Of a stretch of DNA of 64,000 nucleotides, positions 1 through 8,842 are shown piece by piece (position 1 is the stretch's first letter; each line of letters starts with the position of its first letter). Below the pieces are notes generated by a model, which was not told the DNA's origin, ran no database searches, and saw only the letters and a list, made by a program, of their open reading frames with translations. Location of the stretch: positions 186,001 to 250,000 of the forward strand of contig CBDDBU010000024.1 in NCBI GenBank assembly GCA_965226045.1, in the 5' to 3' direction. This DNA comes from CBDDBU01 sp965226045 (GTDB taxonomy: Bacteria > Pseudomonadota > Alphaproteobacteria > VGEJ01). The position numbers and the translations under genes are program-made.

Positions 1-826
1 CGCTCAGATTGATCTCGACCGGCCCCGGCGCTAGGCCCAGCAGTGAGACATCGGCGCCGTTGCGCGCATCCTTAAGCGCGGCGTTGATGGCGGGCCCATG
101 GCCGCTCATCTCCAACACCGCGTCGGGCCGCCACTCGGTCGGGCTCTCGCGCCACCGCGCCATTGCGTCCAGATCGCCCGGGTCGAGCACGAGATCGGCG
201 CCGATCTTCCCGGCCAGCTCGGCGCGGTAGGAGTTCGGTTCCTGCACGGTAATCGAGCGGGCGCCGTGGGCGCGGGCGATGGCGATGGCGAACAAGCCGA
301 TCGCGCCCGCGCCCACGATCAGAACGTCGCGCCCGGTGACGCCGATTGCCGTGGCGGTGTGCATCGCGTTGCCGACCGGGTCGAACACGGCCGCGTGATG
401 GTTCGGAATGTCCGGGTGCACCTTCCAGACATTGACCGCCGGCACCGTGATCGCCTCTGTGAAACAGCCGGCCCGGTCGACGCCAATGATCTGGGTGTTG
501 GCGCACAAGTGCGCCCACCCGGTCCGGCACTGCCCGCAGTGCCCGCAGGCGATATGGCTTTCGCAGGAGACCCGCTCGCCAATCTCAATATGCCCGACGC
601 CCGCGCCGACGGCGTCGACCTGGCCGACGAACTCATGGCCCATGGTCAGCGGCGGGCGGACCCGCCCGGCCGACCACCGATCCCACGTGTAGATATGATA
701 GTCGGTGCCGCAGATGCCGGCCTTGGCCACGCCGACGCGCACTTCGCCGAAGCCGGGCGGAGGCGCCTCGGCGACCTCGCCGCCCCAAACCCCCCGCTCG
801 GGCCGTTCCTTGGTGATGGCGAACAT
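1..826 (-). CDS. tdh: L-threonine 3-dehydrogenase (3' end off window)
   Basis: Zinc-dependent medium-chain dehydrogenase that oxidises L-threonine to 2-amino-3-ketobutyrate with NAD, feeding glycine formation. About 275 codons are visible from the ATG at 826-824; the family is about 340 residues, so roughly 65-70 are missing at the window edge. Catalytic-zinc residues are Cys39 (in GICGTDYHIY), His64 and Glu65; the structural-zinc cysteines are 94, 97, 100 and 108. The NAD-binding GAGAIG lies at 172-177. The YHIYTWD stretch favours Tdh over other zinc alcohol dehydrogenases. It is divergent from the sarcosine oxidase operon, which also yields glycine, so a shared glycine theme is plausible. 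Confidence 0.85.
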   Translation of the reverse strand, partial: MFAITKERPERGVWGGEVAEAPPPGFGEVRVGVAKAGICGTDYHIYTWDRWSAGRVRPPLTMGHEFVGQVDAVGAGVGHIEIGERVSCESHIACGHCGQCRTGWAHLCANTQIIGVDRAGCFTEAITVPAVNVWKVHPDIPNHHAAVFDPVGNAMHTATAIGVTGRDVLIVGAGAIGLFAIAIARAHGARSITVQEPNSYRAELAGKIGADLVLDPGDLDAMARWRESPTEWRPDAVLEMSGHGPAINAALKDARNGADVSLLGLAPGPVEINLS

Positions 827-944
827 GAGCTGAACCGTCCTGGTGCGGCGATGATAGACGGCACCCGGTGGCCATCAAAGCTCTTTGCGCGCGAACTTGA
901 TTGAGATCAATTGCGAGCGCGGCGGAAGACCCCATATCGTAGTG

Positions 945-1137
945 ATGGCTGGACCGTTAACGCGCTACCCGATGGCGGCGCCGCCCATCCGCCCACCGGC
1001 CGTGCCGCACATCGGGAATCATGCGGTCGCGGCACCGCGCTGGCGTGGCGTGCTCGCGCTCTCCGCCCTGGTCATGTCTGGCGCTCGCTGGCTACGCGCT
1101 GATGGTATTCGCCATCAGTTTGTATAACGGAGCATGA
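945..1137 (+). pseudogene. Possible small membrane protein, frameshifted
   Basis: Starting at the ATG at 945, one frame gives a proline-rich stretch and then the hydrophobic segment WRGVLALSALVMSG. After one extra base near 1082-1090 a second frame continues as ALAGYALMVFAISLYNGA and ends at a TGA at 1135-1137. Together they would make a protein of about 63 residues with one or two membrane helices. The join needs a one-base shift, so this is either a decayed gene or a chance alignment. No family is recognised. Confidence 0.3.
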
Positions 1138-1290
1138 GCTGAGGCGCAGCCGGCAAGGCCGCGCCCGTAGGGATGATCCGCGACCGCTCGGCGGCTATTT
1201 TCGGTAGCCTGCCAGGGCGCGACGACAAAGCCCTTGAAGCGCCGGCGGGATTCGGCAACTCTCGCGCCCGGAGCTGACGAACAATAACGA

Positions 1291-1311
1291 GGGACCGCGC
1301 AGCGCGGTCCC
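1291..1311 (+). promoter_or_regulatory. Perfect hairpin in the sox operon leader
   Basis: GGGACCGCG (1291-1299) and CGCGGTCCC (1303-1311) pair perfectly around a three-base CAG loop. The hairpin ends immediately before the purine-rich ribosome-binding region (1314-1321) of soxB. There is no T tract, so it is not a classical terminator; a leader structure that affects mRNA stability or translation is an inference. Confidence 0.45.
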
Positions 1312-1323
1312 GGCCGGGGGAGA

Positions 1324-2583
1324 ATGGCGGCGCCCGCCAAATATTCATTCTGGAGCCTGCTCAGGAACGCCGGCTCCTATCACCAGGGCTGGCAGCGGGT
1401 GTGGCGCCAGCCAGAGCCCAAATCCGCCTATGAGGTAGTCATCATTGGCGGCGGTGGGCACGGTCTGGCCACTGCCTACTATCTCGCCACGGTCCACGGC
1501 ATCACCGATGTGGCCGTGATCGAGAAGGGCTGGCTCGGTGGCGGCAACACCGGCCGCAATACCACGGTTGTTCGCTCCAACTATCTCTACGACGAAAGCT
1601 CCGGGATCTACGAGCTGTCGATGAAGCTGTGGGAGGGCCTGTCGCAGGAGCTCAACTACAACACCATGTTCAGCCAGCGCGGCGTTCTCGGCCTCTCGCA
1701 CGATCGCCACGGCAACGACGAGCAGTGGCGACGCGGCGGCGCCATCCGGCTCAATGGTATCGATTCCGAGTTCCTGAGCGTGGCTCAGGTCAAGGCTTTC
1801 GTGCCGATCATCAACACCTCGACCAACATCCGCTATCCCTTGTTCGGCGGCATGCTCCAGCGGCGCGGCGGCAATGCCCGTCACGATGCGGTCGCCTGGG
1901 GCTTCGCCCGCGGCGCCGACGCGCACGGCGTCGACATTCTGCAGGAGACCGAGGTCACGGGTCTGGTGCGCGAGGGTAGCGGCATCAGCGCCGTCGAAAC
2001 CACCCGGGGCACCATCCGCGCCAAGCGCGTCGGCATTGCGGTGGCCGGACATTCGGGGGTGCTCGCGGGCATGGCCGGGTTCCGCTTGCCGATTGAGAGC
2101 TTTCCGCTCCAGGCACTGGTCTCGGAGCCCATCAAGCCCGTGCTCAACACCGTCATCATGTCGGGCAAGGTGCATGTCTACCTGAGCCAATCCGACAAGG
2201 GCGAGCTAGTCATCGGCGCCAGCCGCGATGCCCACAACTCCTACTCCCAGCGCGGCAGCTTCCACCTCATCGAGGAGCAGATCGCCGCGTTGGTCGAGTT
2301 ATTCCCGCTCTTCGGGCGCTTGCGCATGATGCGGCAGTGGGGTGGCATCGTCGATGTCTGCCCCGACGCCAGCCCGATCGTGGGCAAGACCCCGGTCGAT
2401 GGGTTGTACATCAACTGCGGCTGGGGCACCGGCGGCTTCAAGGCGACGCCCGGGTCGGGTTGGGTGTTCGCTCATACCCTGGCGACCGGCGAGCCGCACC
2501 CGATCAACGCGCCGTTCTCCCTCAATCGCTTCTCGTCGGGTTATCTGATCGACGAGCACGGCGCCGCTGGCGTCGCTCACTGA
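1324..2583 (+). CDS. soxB: Sarcosine oxidase subunit beta
   Basis: Flavoprotein subunit of heterotetrameric sarcosine oxidase, which demethylates sarcosine to glycine, passing the methyl carbon to tetrahydrofolate and electrons to oxygen. It has 419 residues, the usual length. The FAD-binding GGGGHG is at residues 42-47. The family binds FMN covalently through a beta-subunit histidine; the ARHDAVAWG segment near residue 182 is the likely site. A purine-rich GGGGGAGA precedes the ATG. It is first in the order soxB-soxD-soxA-soxG and is separated from soxD by 10 bases. Confidence 0.95.
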   Translation: MAAPAKYSFWSLLRNAGSYHQGWQRVWRQPEPKSAYEVVIIGGGGHGLATAYYLATVHGITDVAVIEKGWLGGGNTGRNTTVVRSNYLYDESSGIYELSMKLWEGLSQELNYNTMFSQRGVLGLSHDRHGNDEQWRRGGAIRLNGIDSEFLSVAQVKAFVPIINTSTNIRYPLFGGMLQRRGGNARHDAVAWGFARGADAHGVDILQETEVTGLVREGSGISAVETTRGTIRAKRVGIAVAGHSGVLAGMAGFRLPIESFPLQALVSEPIKPVLNTVIMSGKVHVYLSQSDKGELVIGASRDAHNSYSQRGSFHLIEEQIAALVELFPLFGRLRMMRQWGGIVDVCPDASPIVGKTPVDGLYINCGWGTGGFKATPGSGWVFAHTLATGEPHPINAPFSLNRFSSGYLIDEHGAAGVAH

Positions 2584-2593
2584 CGAGGCCCGG

Positions 2594-2875
2594 ATGTTCC
2601 AAATCGACTGTCCTTATTGCGGTCCGCGCTGGCAGACGGAGTTCGTCTGCGGCGGCGAGGCGCATATCGACCGGCCGCCCGAGCCCGACAAGCTCTCGGA
2701 CGACGAGTGGGCCGACTATGTCTTCATGCGGACCAACCCCAAAGGGTTGCACCGCGAGCGCTGGTGTCACGTGCACGGCTGCCGGCAGTGGTTCAATGTC
2801 GCGCGCGACACCGTGAGCGACCAGATCAAGGCGGTCTATAGGATGGGCGAGAAGTCGCCCGAGGGCTTGAGTTGA
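2594..2875 (+). CDS. soxD: Sarcosine oxidase subunit delta
   Basis: Small zinc-binding subunit of heterotetrameric sarcosine oxidase, 93 residues. It carries the expected CPYCG near the N-terminus (Cys6, Cys9) and a second pair in RWCHVHGCRQW (Cys58, His59, Cys63) suitable for zinc binding. It sits tightly between soxB and soxA. Its structural role in holding the alpha and beta subunits together is known for the family, not shown here. Confidence 0.95.
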   Translation: MFQIDCPYCGPRWQTEFVCGGEAHIDRPPEPDKLSDDEWADYVFMRTNPKGLHRERWCHVHGCRQWFNVARDTVSDQIKAVYRMGEKSPEGLS

Positions 2876-2888
2876 GGGCCGTCGCGCG

Positions 2889-5800
2889 ATGAGCGCGCAG
2901 CCCTTCCGCCTGCCCAGCGGCGGCCGTGTCGATCGCGGCCGGCCGCTCAATTTCACCTATGACGGCCGCCCCTACACGGGCCTGGCCGGCGACACCCTGG
3001 CGTCGGCCCTTTTCGCCAACGGCATCCGGCTGGTCGGCCGCAGCTTCAAGTACCACCGTCCTCGCGGCGTGATGACGGCGGGCTCGAACGAACCCAACGC
3101 GATCGTCCAGCTGGAGACGGGCGCCTATGCCGAGCCCAACAGCCGTGCCACGCAGGTGGAACTGTACGAAGGCTTGACCGCGGCTTCGCAGAACTGTTGG
3201 CCCGGCGTCCGCTTCGACTTCGCCGCCTGGACCGGCCGGGTCTCGGGCTTGTTCCCAGCCGGATTCTACTACAAGACCTTCATGTGGCCACCTTCGGCTT
3301 GGATGCGCTACGAGTACTTCATCCGCCGGATGGCGGGCCTTGGCTCGGCGCCGCGCCAGCCTGATCCCGACCGTTACGAGAAGTTTCACACGCAGTGCGA
3401 CGTGCTGGTGGTCGGCGGCGGCCCGGCCGGCTTGGCGGCGGCGCTCGCGGCCGGCCGGGCGGGCGCCCGTGTCATCCTCGCCGACGAGCAGAACGAGCTC
3501 GGCGGCAGCCTCTTGGACGAGAATAGCGAGATCGAGGGCAGGCCCGCGCTCGATTGGGTCGCCGAGGTCGAGGCCGAGCTTGTGGCGATGCCGGAGGTGC
3601 GCGTGCTGGTGCGCTCCACAGCGTATGGCTACTACGATCACAATCTCCTGATGATCGCCCAGCGCGTGACCGATCACCTCGGGCCGCGCGGCGCGCCAGA
3701 CGGAACGCCGCGCCAGATCCTATGGAAGGTCCGCGCCAAGGAGGTCGTGCTGGCCGCTGGCGCGCACGAGCGCCCGCTGGTCTTCCCCGACAATGACCGC
3801 CCCGGCATCATGCTGGCCTCTGCCGCCCGCGCCTACGTCAACCGCTACGCGGTGCGGCCCGGCGGCCGCGCCATCTTTTTCACCAACAACGACAGCGCCT
3901 ACAGCGCCGCGCTCGATCTCCACCGGGCCGGCATTGATATCGGCGCCATCGTCGATGCGCGCGCCGAAGCCACCGGCGCCTTGCCGGTCGCCGCGCGTGA
4001 GGCGGGACTCCCCGTGCTCGACAACCATGTGATCGTCGCCACCCATGGCGCCAAACAGGTGCGCGGAGTCACCGCCATGGCACTCAACGCGGCCGGCGAT
4101 GGCGTCGATGGCGCCGCCCGGCCGCTTGGCGGTGACTTTCTGTGCATGGCGGGCGGGTGGAGCCCGGTGGTGCACCTGTTTTCGCAGTCGCGCGGCCGGC
4201 TCCGTTTCGATTCGGACCGGAGCTGCTTCGTCCCTGGCGATTCGGTGCAGGCGGAGCGCTCGGCCGGCGCCTGCGGTGGCGCCTTCCGCCTTGAGGATTG
4301 CTTGCGCGAGGGCTTCGCCGCCGGGGCCGACGCGGCGCGTTCCGCCGGCTTGCCCGATGTTGCCGTGCCGGCCACACCGGCGGCTCCCGAACCTGAGGCC
4401 ATGCCAGCGCGGGCGCTGTGGGAAACACCGACCAACCTGCCGTCAGGCAGGCATCGCAAACGCTTCGTCGATTTCCAGAACGACGTCAGCTCCAGCGACG
4501 TCGAACTGGCCGCGCGCGAAGGTTATCTCTCGGTCGAGCATCTGAAGCGCTATACCACGCTCGGCATGGGCACCGATCAGGGCAAGCTATCCAACGTCAA
4601 CGCGCTCGCCATCTTTTCGCGCTGTACCGGCCATGACATTCCGGCGCTGGGGGTCACCACGTTCCGACCGCCGTATACGCCGGTCACCCTCGGGCTGATC
4701 GGCGGGCGCGATATCGACGACCTGTTCGATCCGGTCCGCAAGACGCCGATGCATGAGTGGCACGTCGCCGCGGGCGCGGCCTTCGAGGATGTTGGCCAGT
4801 GGAAGCGCCCCTACTACTACGCTCGCGAGGGCGAGGATATGGCGGCGGCGGTCAAGCGCGAGTGCGAGGCGGTCGGCAACGGGGTCGGCATTGCCGATGC
4901 CTCGACGCTCGGCAAGCTCGATCTGCGCGGTCCCGATGTGGCGACAGTGCTGAACTGGGTTTACACCAACGCCTGGAGCCGGCTCGAGACGGGGCGCTGT
5001 CGCTACGGCCTGATGTTGGGCGAAAACGGTATGATCTTCGACGACGGCGTCACCACCAAACTCGGCGACAACCACTACCTGATGAGCACCACTTCGGGTG
5101 GCGCCGCGCACGTCCACCACTGGCTCGAGGAATGGCTACAGTGCGAGTGGCTGGACACCAAAGTATGGGTGACCAACGTCACGACCCAGTACGCGGTCGC
5201 CCAGATCGCCGGGCCGCGCGCCCGCGACCTCCTGGCCGAGCTCACCAGCGATATCGATCTCGCGCGCGAGGCGTTCCCGTTCATGTCGATGCGCACGGGC
5301 ACGGTCGCCGGCATTCCCGCACGGGTATTTCGGATCAGCTTCACCGGTGAGCTCTCCTACGAGATCAACGTGCCGGCCAGCTATGGCATGGCGCTGTGGC
5401 AGGCACTGATGAACGCCGGCGAGAAATACAACATCACTCCCTACGGCACCGAATCGATGCACGTGCTGCGCGCGGAGAAGGGCTTCATCATCGTCGGCGA
5501 GGAGACTGACGGCACCGTGACGCCGATCGACCTCGACATGGATTGGATCGTCAGCAAGCAGAAGACGGATTTCCTCGGCAAGCGCTCGCTCACCCGCGCC
5601 GATATGGTCAAACCCGACCGCGAGCAGCTGGTTGGCCTGCTGACCGAGGACTCGAGCTATGTCCTCAGGGCCGGCGCGCAGATCGTCGCTCAGGTCCACC
5701 AACAGCCGCCGATGCCGATGGAGGGCCACGTCACCTCGGCGTACTACGGACCCCGCGTCGGCCGTTCCATCGCCATGGGCCTTCTGGCCGGGGGTCTCAA

Positions 5801-5906
5801 GCGCAAGGGTGAGACGGTCACGATCTGGGACGCGGGCGAGATCGTGCGCGCCAAGGTGACCTCGCCGGTGTTCTACGATCGCGACGGGGAGCGGATGCAT
5901 GCCTAA
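2889..5906 (+). CDS. soxA: Sarcosine oxidase subunit alpha
   Basis: Large subunit, 1005 residues as usual. The N-terminal part resembles the ferredoxin-like segment of the family. A dinucleotide-binding GGGPAG at 176-181 starts the NAD-binding half, and the C-terminal part (about residues 600-1000) is an aminomethyltransferase (GcvT-like) folate domain that receives the one-carbon unit. The gene ends in TAA at 5904-5906 and overlaps the start of soxG by eight bases, consistent with translational coupling. It looks intact. Confidence 0.95.
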   Translation: MSAQPFRLPSGGRVDRGRPLNFTYDGRPYTGLAGDTLASALFANGIRLVGRSFKYHRPRGVMTAGSNEPNAIVQLETGAYAEPNSRATQVELYEGLTAASQNCWPGVRFDFAAWTGRVSGLFPAGFYYKTFMWPPSAWMRYEYFIRRMAGLGSAPRQPDPDRYEKFHTQCDVLVVGGGPAGLAAALAAGRAGARVILADEQNELGGSLLDENSEIEGRPALDWVAEVEAELVAMPEVRVLVRSTAYGYYDHNLLMIAQRVTDHLGPRGAPDGTPRQILWKVRAKEVVLAAGAHERPLVFPDNDRPGIMLASAARAYVNRYAVRPGGRAIFFTNNDSAYSAALDLHRAGIDIGAIVDARAEATGALPVAAREAGLPVLDNHVIVATHGAKQVRGVTAMALNAAGDGVDGAARPLGGDFLCMAGGWSPVVHLFSQSRGRLRFDSDRSCFVPGDSVQAERSAGACGGAFRLEDCLREGFAAGADAARSAGLPDVAVPATPAAPEPEAMPARALWETPTNLPSGRHRKRFVDFQNDVSSSDVELAAREGYLSVEHLKRYTTLGMGTDQGKLSNVNALAIFSRCTGHDIPALGVTTFRPPYTPVTLGLIGGRDIDDLFDPVRKTPMHEWHVAAGAAFEDVGQWKRPYYYAREGEDMAAAVKRECEAVGNGVGIADASTLGKLDLRGPDVATVLNWVYTNAWSRLETGRCRYGLMLGENGMIFDDGVTTKLGDNHYLMSTTSGGAAHVHHWLEEWLQCEWLDTKVWVTNVTTQYAVAQIAGPRARDLLAELTSDIDLAREAFPFMSMRTGTVAGIPARVFRISFTGELSYEINVPASYGMALWQALMNAGEKYNITPYGTESMHVLRAEKGFIIVGEETDGTVTPIDLDMDWIVSKQKTDFLGKRSLTRADMVKPDREQLVGLLTEDSSYVLRAGAQIVAQVHQQPPMPMEGHVTSAYYGPRVGRSIAMGLLAGGLKRKGETVTIWDAGEIVRAKVTSPVFYDRDGERMHA

Positions 5907-6522
5907 GGGGGCCGGCATTGCGTCGTGGGCGTCACGGGCGTCGTGGCGGCAAGGACCGCTCGATCGACAGCACCTCGCGGCGCGACCACCGCGCACCGCC
6001 GTCGGCGCAAGCCTGTCCGAGGTCCGCTTCACGGGCAAGATCAATCTGCGCGCAAAACCCGATGTCGCGATGATCGAGGCGGTGCAGGGCGCGCTCGGCT
6101 GCGCCCCGCCGGTCGAGCCTGGCACCACCGCGCGATCGGATAGCTGCACGATCCTGTGGATCGGCCCGACCGAGTGGCTGGTGATCGTTCCGCCGGGCGC
6201 CGAGGCCGCGACCCTATCGTCGCTCGAAGGTACGCTCGCCGGCCAGCACGCGGCGGTGAACGATGTCGGCGAAGGATTGCACGTGATCCGCTTGAGTGGC
6301 CCCGACAGCCGGCTGGTGCTGGCCAAGGGCTGTCCGCTCGATCTCCACCCGCGTGTCTTTGGGCCGGGCCGCTGCGCCCGCTCAATCGTCGCCAGGGCGA
6401 CGGTGCTGATCCACCAGCTCGACGATGGCCCCAGCTTCGACCTCTATGTCGACCGCACTTTTGCCGAGTATCTCTGGCGCTGGCTCGAGGACGCGGCCTC
6501 GACTCTGGCCGGTATCAAGTAG
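5899..6522 (+). CDS. soxG: Sarcosine oxidase subunit gamma
   Basis: Gamma subunit, 207 residues, recognised by position and by the folate-domain-like sequence around GPTEWLVI (about residues 90-97) and the C-terminal LYVDRTFAEYLWRWL. It starts inside the soxA stop region. The first 30 or so residues are rich in alanine and arginine and poorly conserved, so a later start is possible. It is the last gene of the operon and is followed by a strong hairpin. Confidence 0.9.
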   Translation: MPKGAGIASWASRASWRQGPLDRQHLAARPPRTAVGASLSEVRFTGKINLRAKPDVAMIEAVQGALGCAPPVEPGTTARSDSCTILWIGPTEWLVIVPPGAEAATLSSLEGTLAGQHAAVNDVGEGLHVIRLSGPDSRLVLAKGCPLDLHPRVFGPGRCARSIVARATVLIHQLDDGPSFDLYVDRTFAEYLWRWLEDAASTLAGIK

Positions 6523-6554
6523 CGCGAGGACCAGGCCTGGCGGCGGACGGCATT

Positions 6555-6582
6555 GGGGCCGGCCGATGTTCCGGCCGGCCCC
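6555..6582. terminator. Terminator-like hairpin between convergent genes
   Basis: GGGGCCGGCC (6555-6564) and GGCCGGCCCC (6573-6582) form a perfect ten-base-pair stem with an eight-base loop. It lies between the end of soxG and the end of the opposite-strand binding-protein gene, so it could stop transcription from both sides. No long T tract follows. Confidence 0.6.
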
Positions 6583-6601
6583 CTACGCAAGAAAACTACG
6601 G

Positions 6602-7579
6602 CTACAGGAGCTCCATGTCGCTCAAGAGGTTCTGGATCGCCGGCTCGTTCATATTCTCTTTGGTCACGACTTGCGCCGGGATCAGTACTGTCCGTGGCTC
6701 CACTTTCTGGCCGTTCACCACCTTGTCCAAGGCGTAGACGCCGTCATAGCCCATCTTGAACGGGTCTTGAAGGATGAGCGCGTCGATATGGCCCTCCTTG
6801 AAGAGTTCGAACTCTTCGGCCGAGCTGTCGAAGGCCACGATGCGCAGGTCCAGGCCCTTTTGCTTGGCAAGCTGCCCGGCTCCGGTACCGCTTCCATCGC
6901 AAGCGCCATAGAACCCGACGATGTCGGGATTGCCGGTATAGATGTCGGTCGCGATGTTCAGCGATTTGGCCGGACTGCACCCCGAATACTGCACCGGCAG
7001 GACCTCGATGTCGGGGAAGGCCTTCATCCCCTGAAGGAAGCCTTCTTCGCGCTCGTAGCCGGTCTGTGAACCGGCGGTAATGCCGATATCGCCAACCTTG
7101 CCCTTGCCACCGATTAGCTCGGCCAACTTTTCCGCGCCAAGCCTGGCGGCGCCGAGATTATCGGTGGCGATGTAAGCGAGTGACGTATCCGGATCGACGC
7201 CTGAATCGACCGTGATGACGGGCACGCCGGCCTCGATCGCTTTCGCCACTGCTGGCGACAGCGCTTTGGCATCGGTCGCGGCGATCAGAATCCCGTCGAT
7301 CTTGCGCGTCACCATGTCGTGGACCAGATTGATCTGGCCGGAGATGTTGGTTTGGTCCTGCACGCCGACGTAGAGGACCTCATAGCCCAACTCGGCGCCC
7401 GCCTTCTCAGCGCCGCGTTTGACAGCGAGCCAGAACGACGAGTCGGTCGACTTCGGGATCCATGCCAACGTCTTGTCGGCCGCCACGGCGTCTGAAACCA
7501 GCCCGCCCATGGCCGATGCCCCGAGCAACGCCGCCATCGCCACCGCGCCGACCGCCTTTGATATGAACGCAAGTTTCAT
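6602..7579 (-). CDS. Sugar ABC transporter substrate-binding protein
   Basis: Periplasmic binding protein of the ribose type (Peripla_BP_4), 325 residues. A signal peptide of about 34 residues ends near AVAADKT. The mature part begins with LAWIPKSTDSSFW, and the typical ITVDSGVDPD and YFGACDGSG-like (GFYGACDGSG) segments are present. It lies downstream of the permease gene on the same strand. The substrate cannot be told from the sequence; ribose, xylose or a polyol are all possible. Confidence 0.85.
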   Translation of the reverse strand: MKLAFISKAVGAVAMAALLGASAMGGLVSDAVAADKTLAWIPKSTDSSFWLAVKRGAEKAGAELGYEVLYVGVQDQTNISGQINLVHDMVTRKIDGILIAATDAKALSPAVAKAIEAGVPVITVDSGVDPDTSLAYIATDNLGAARLGAEKLAELIGGKGKVGDIGITAGSQTGYEREEGFLQGMKAFPDIEVLPVQYSGCSPAKSLNIATDIYTGNPDIVGFYGACDGSGTGAGQLAKQKGLDLRIVAFDSSAEEFELFKEGHIDALILQDPFKMGYDGVYALDKVVNGQKVEPRTVLIPAQVVTKENMNEPAIQNLLSDMELL

Positions 7580-7647
7580 GCTGCTTCCTCCCCTGCCTAA
7601 CGATTAACCTCCCCGACCCACCCAACGGCGGGCCTCAGCGGTACATG

Positions 7648-8670
7648 CTATTCCTCGCCGCCGCGCCGCCGCCGCCAGTTGTCGATGTATACCGCCGCGA
7701 TCAATATAGCACCGATCGCGACCAGTTGCCAGAATGCGTACACGCCGAGGACGTTCAACCCGTTGCGCAACGAGGCGATGATGAGCGCCCCGATCAGCGA
7801 CGCGATCAAGCTGCCCTGGCCACCGAACAGGCTGGTTCCGCCAATGACCACGGCGGCGATCGAGTCGAGCTCGTAGCCGACGCCGCCGGCGGGCTGTCCG
7901 CTGCCGATGCGCGAAGCTTCGGTCAATCCTGCGATTGCGGCGGTGATGCCGCTCAGGGTGTAGATGAGAACGATATAGAGCGGGATATTCACGCCCGAGA
8001 AGTTCGCCGCCTGCTGGTTACTGCCAATCGCCAAGGTGTAGCGTCCAAGCCGGGTGCGCATGAGGATGAACAGGCCGATCGCGTATAACGCCAGGGTCGT
8101 GATCGTGGGTACCGGCACGACGTTCCACAATCGGCCCTGGCCCAGCACCTCGAATCCGTCGGCCACCTTGAAGACCGGGATGCCGCTGGTGATGATCAGC
8201 GCGTAGCCGCGAGCGATTCCCATCATCCCCAGGGTCGCGACAAAGGGTGGGATTCGTAGAACGCCGACCGCGACACCGTTGGCGGCGCCAAAGACCGCGC
8301 CACACAGCAGGCCGGCGAGGATGCCGGCGCCAAGGCCATAGCCATCATCCATCACCAACGTCGAGGTGACCGCGGCGGCGGCGAGTATCGAGCCGACCGA
8401 CAGGTCGATGCCCTTGGCCAGGATGACGAACGTCTGCCCCACTGCGATCATCGCGATCACGGCCGCCTGCACCGTGATCTCGAACAGGTTGCTGACGGTG
8501 AAGAAATAGGGCGAGAGTTGCGATAGGATCAGCCACATCGCCAGCAAGATGCCCGCCGTGAAGAAGGTCGGGTTATCGAGGACGGCGTCTCCCACCGCAC
8601 CGAGGACGCGCGCGGGCCGAGAAGCCGCGCTCGGATTGGGGGCGCCGGGCGTGGTGTCGGAACGGGCCAA
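7648..8670 (-). CDS. Sugar ABC transporter permease (RbsC/AraH family)
   Basis: Inner-membrane permease of the CUT2 type, 340 residues with about ten hydrophobic segments. Hallmarks are GIDLSVGSILA near residue 105 and the later AVVIGGTSLFGGQGS motif. It lies 68 bases upstream of the binding-protein gene and is divergent from the ATPase gene across about 170 bases. Confidence 0.9.
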   Translation of the reverse strand: MARSDTTPGAPNPSAASRPARVLGAVGDAVLDNPTFFTAGILLAMWLILSQLSPYFFTVSNLFEITVQAAVIAMIAVGQTFVILAKGIDLSVGSILAAAAVTSTLVMDDGYGLGAGILAGLLCGAVFGAANGVAVGVLRIPPFVATLGMMGIARGYALIITSGIPVFKVADGFEVLGQGRLWNVVPVPTITTLALYAIGLFILMRTRLGRYTLAIGSNQQAANFSGVNIPLYIVLIYTLSGITAAIAGLTEASRIGSGQPAGGVGYELDSIAAVVIGGTSLFGGQGSLIASLIGALIIASLRNGLNVLGVYAFWQLVAIGAILIAAVYIDNWRRRRGGEE

Positions 8671-8842
8671 TACGCTACTTTCGCGGGGGCGGGCTCGGTG
8701 CGCAGTCTATGCAACGCCACCGGGTCGCGCAAATTCGCCTTGGGTCGAGCTGGGCGTTGCTTGACGCACCTTGCCGCGCTATCGAGAATGCCCGTGCCAC
8801 CGCAAAGCCCGTATTGCCCTGGTGCCACGTGAGGACCCCCCG

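Larger units (their letters stand above)
827..1323. other. Divergent intergenic region between tdh and soxB
   Basis: About 500 bases without a clear intact gene. It contains a possible frameshifted small membrane-protein gene (945-1137) and a perfect hairpin just before soxB (1291-1311). No glycine riboswitch-like motif was recognised despite the two flanking glycine-related functions. Confidence 0.5.

Noticed and set aside
827..1323. Glycine riboswitch upstream of soxB
   Set aside because: The context would suit it, but neither aptamer core motif is present.
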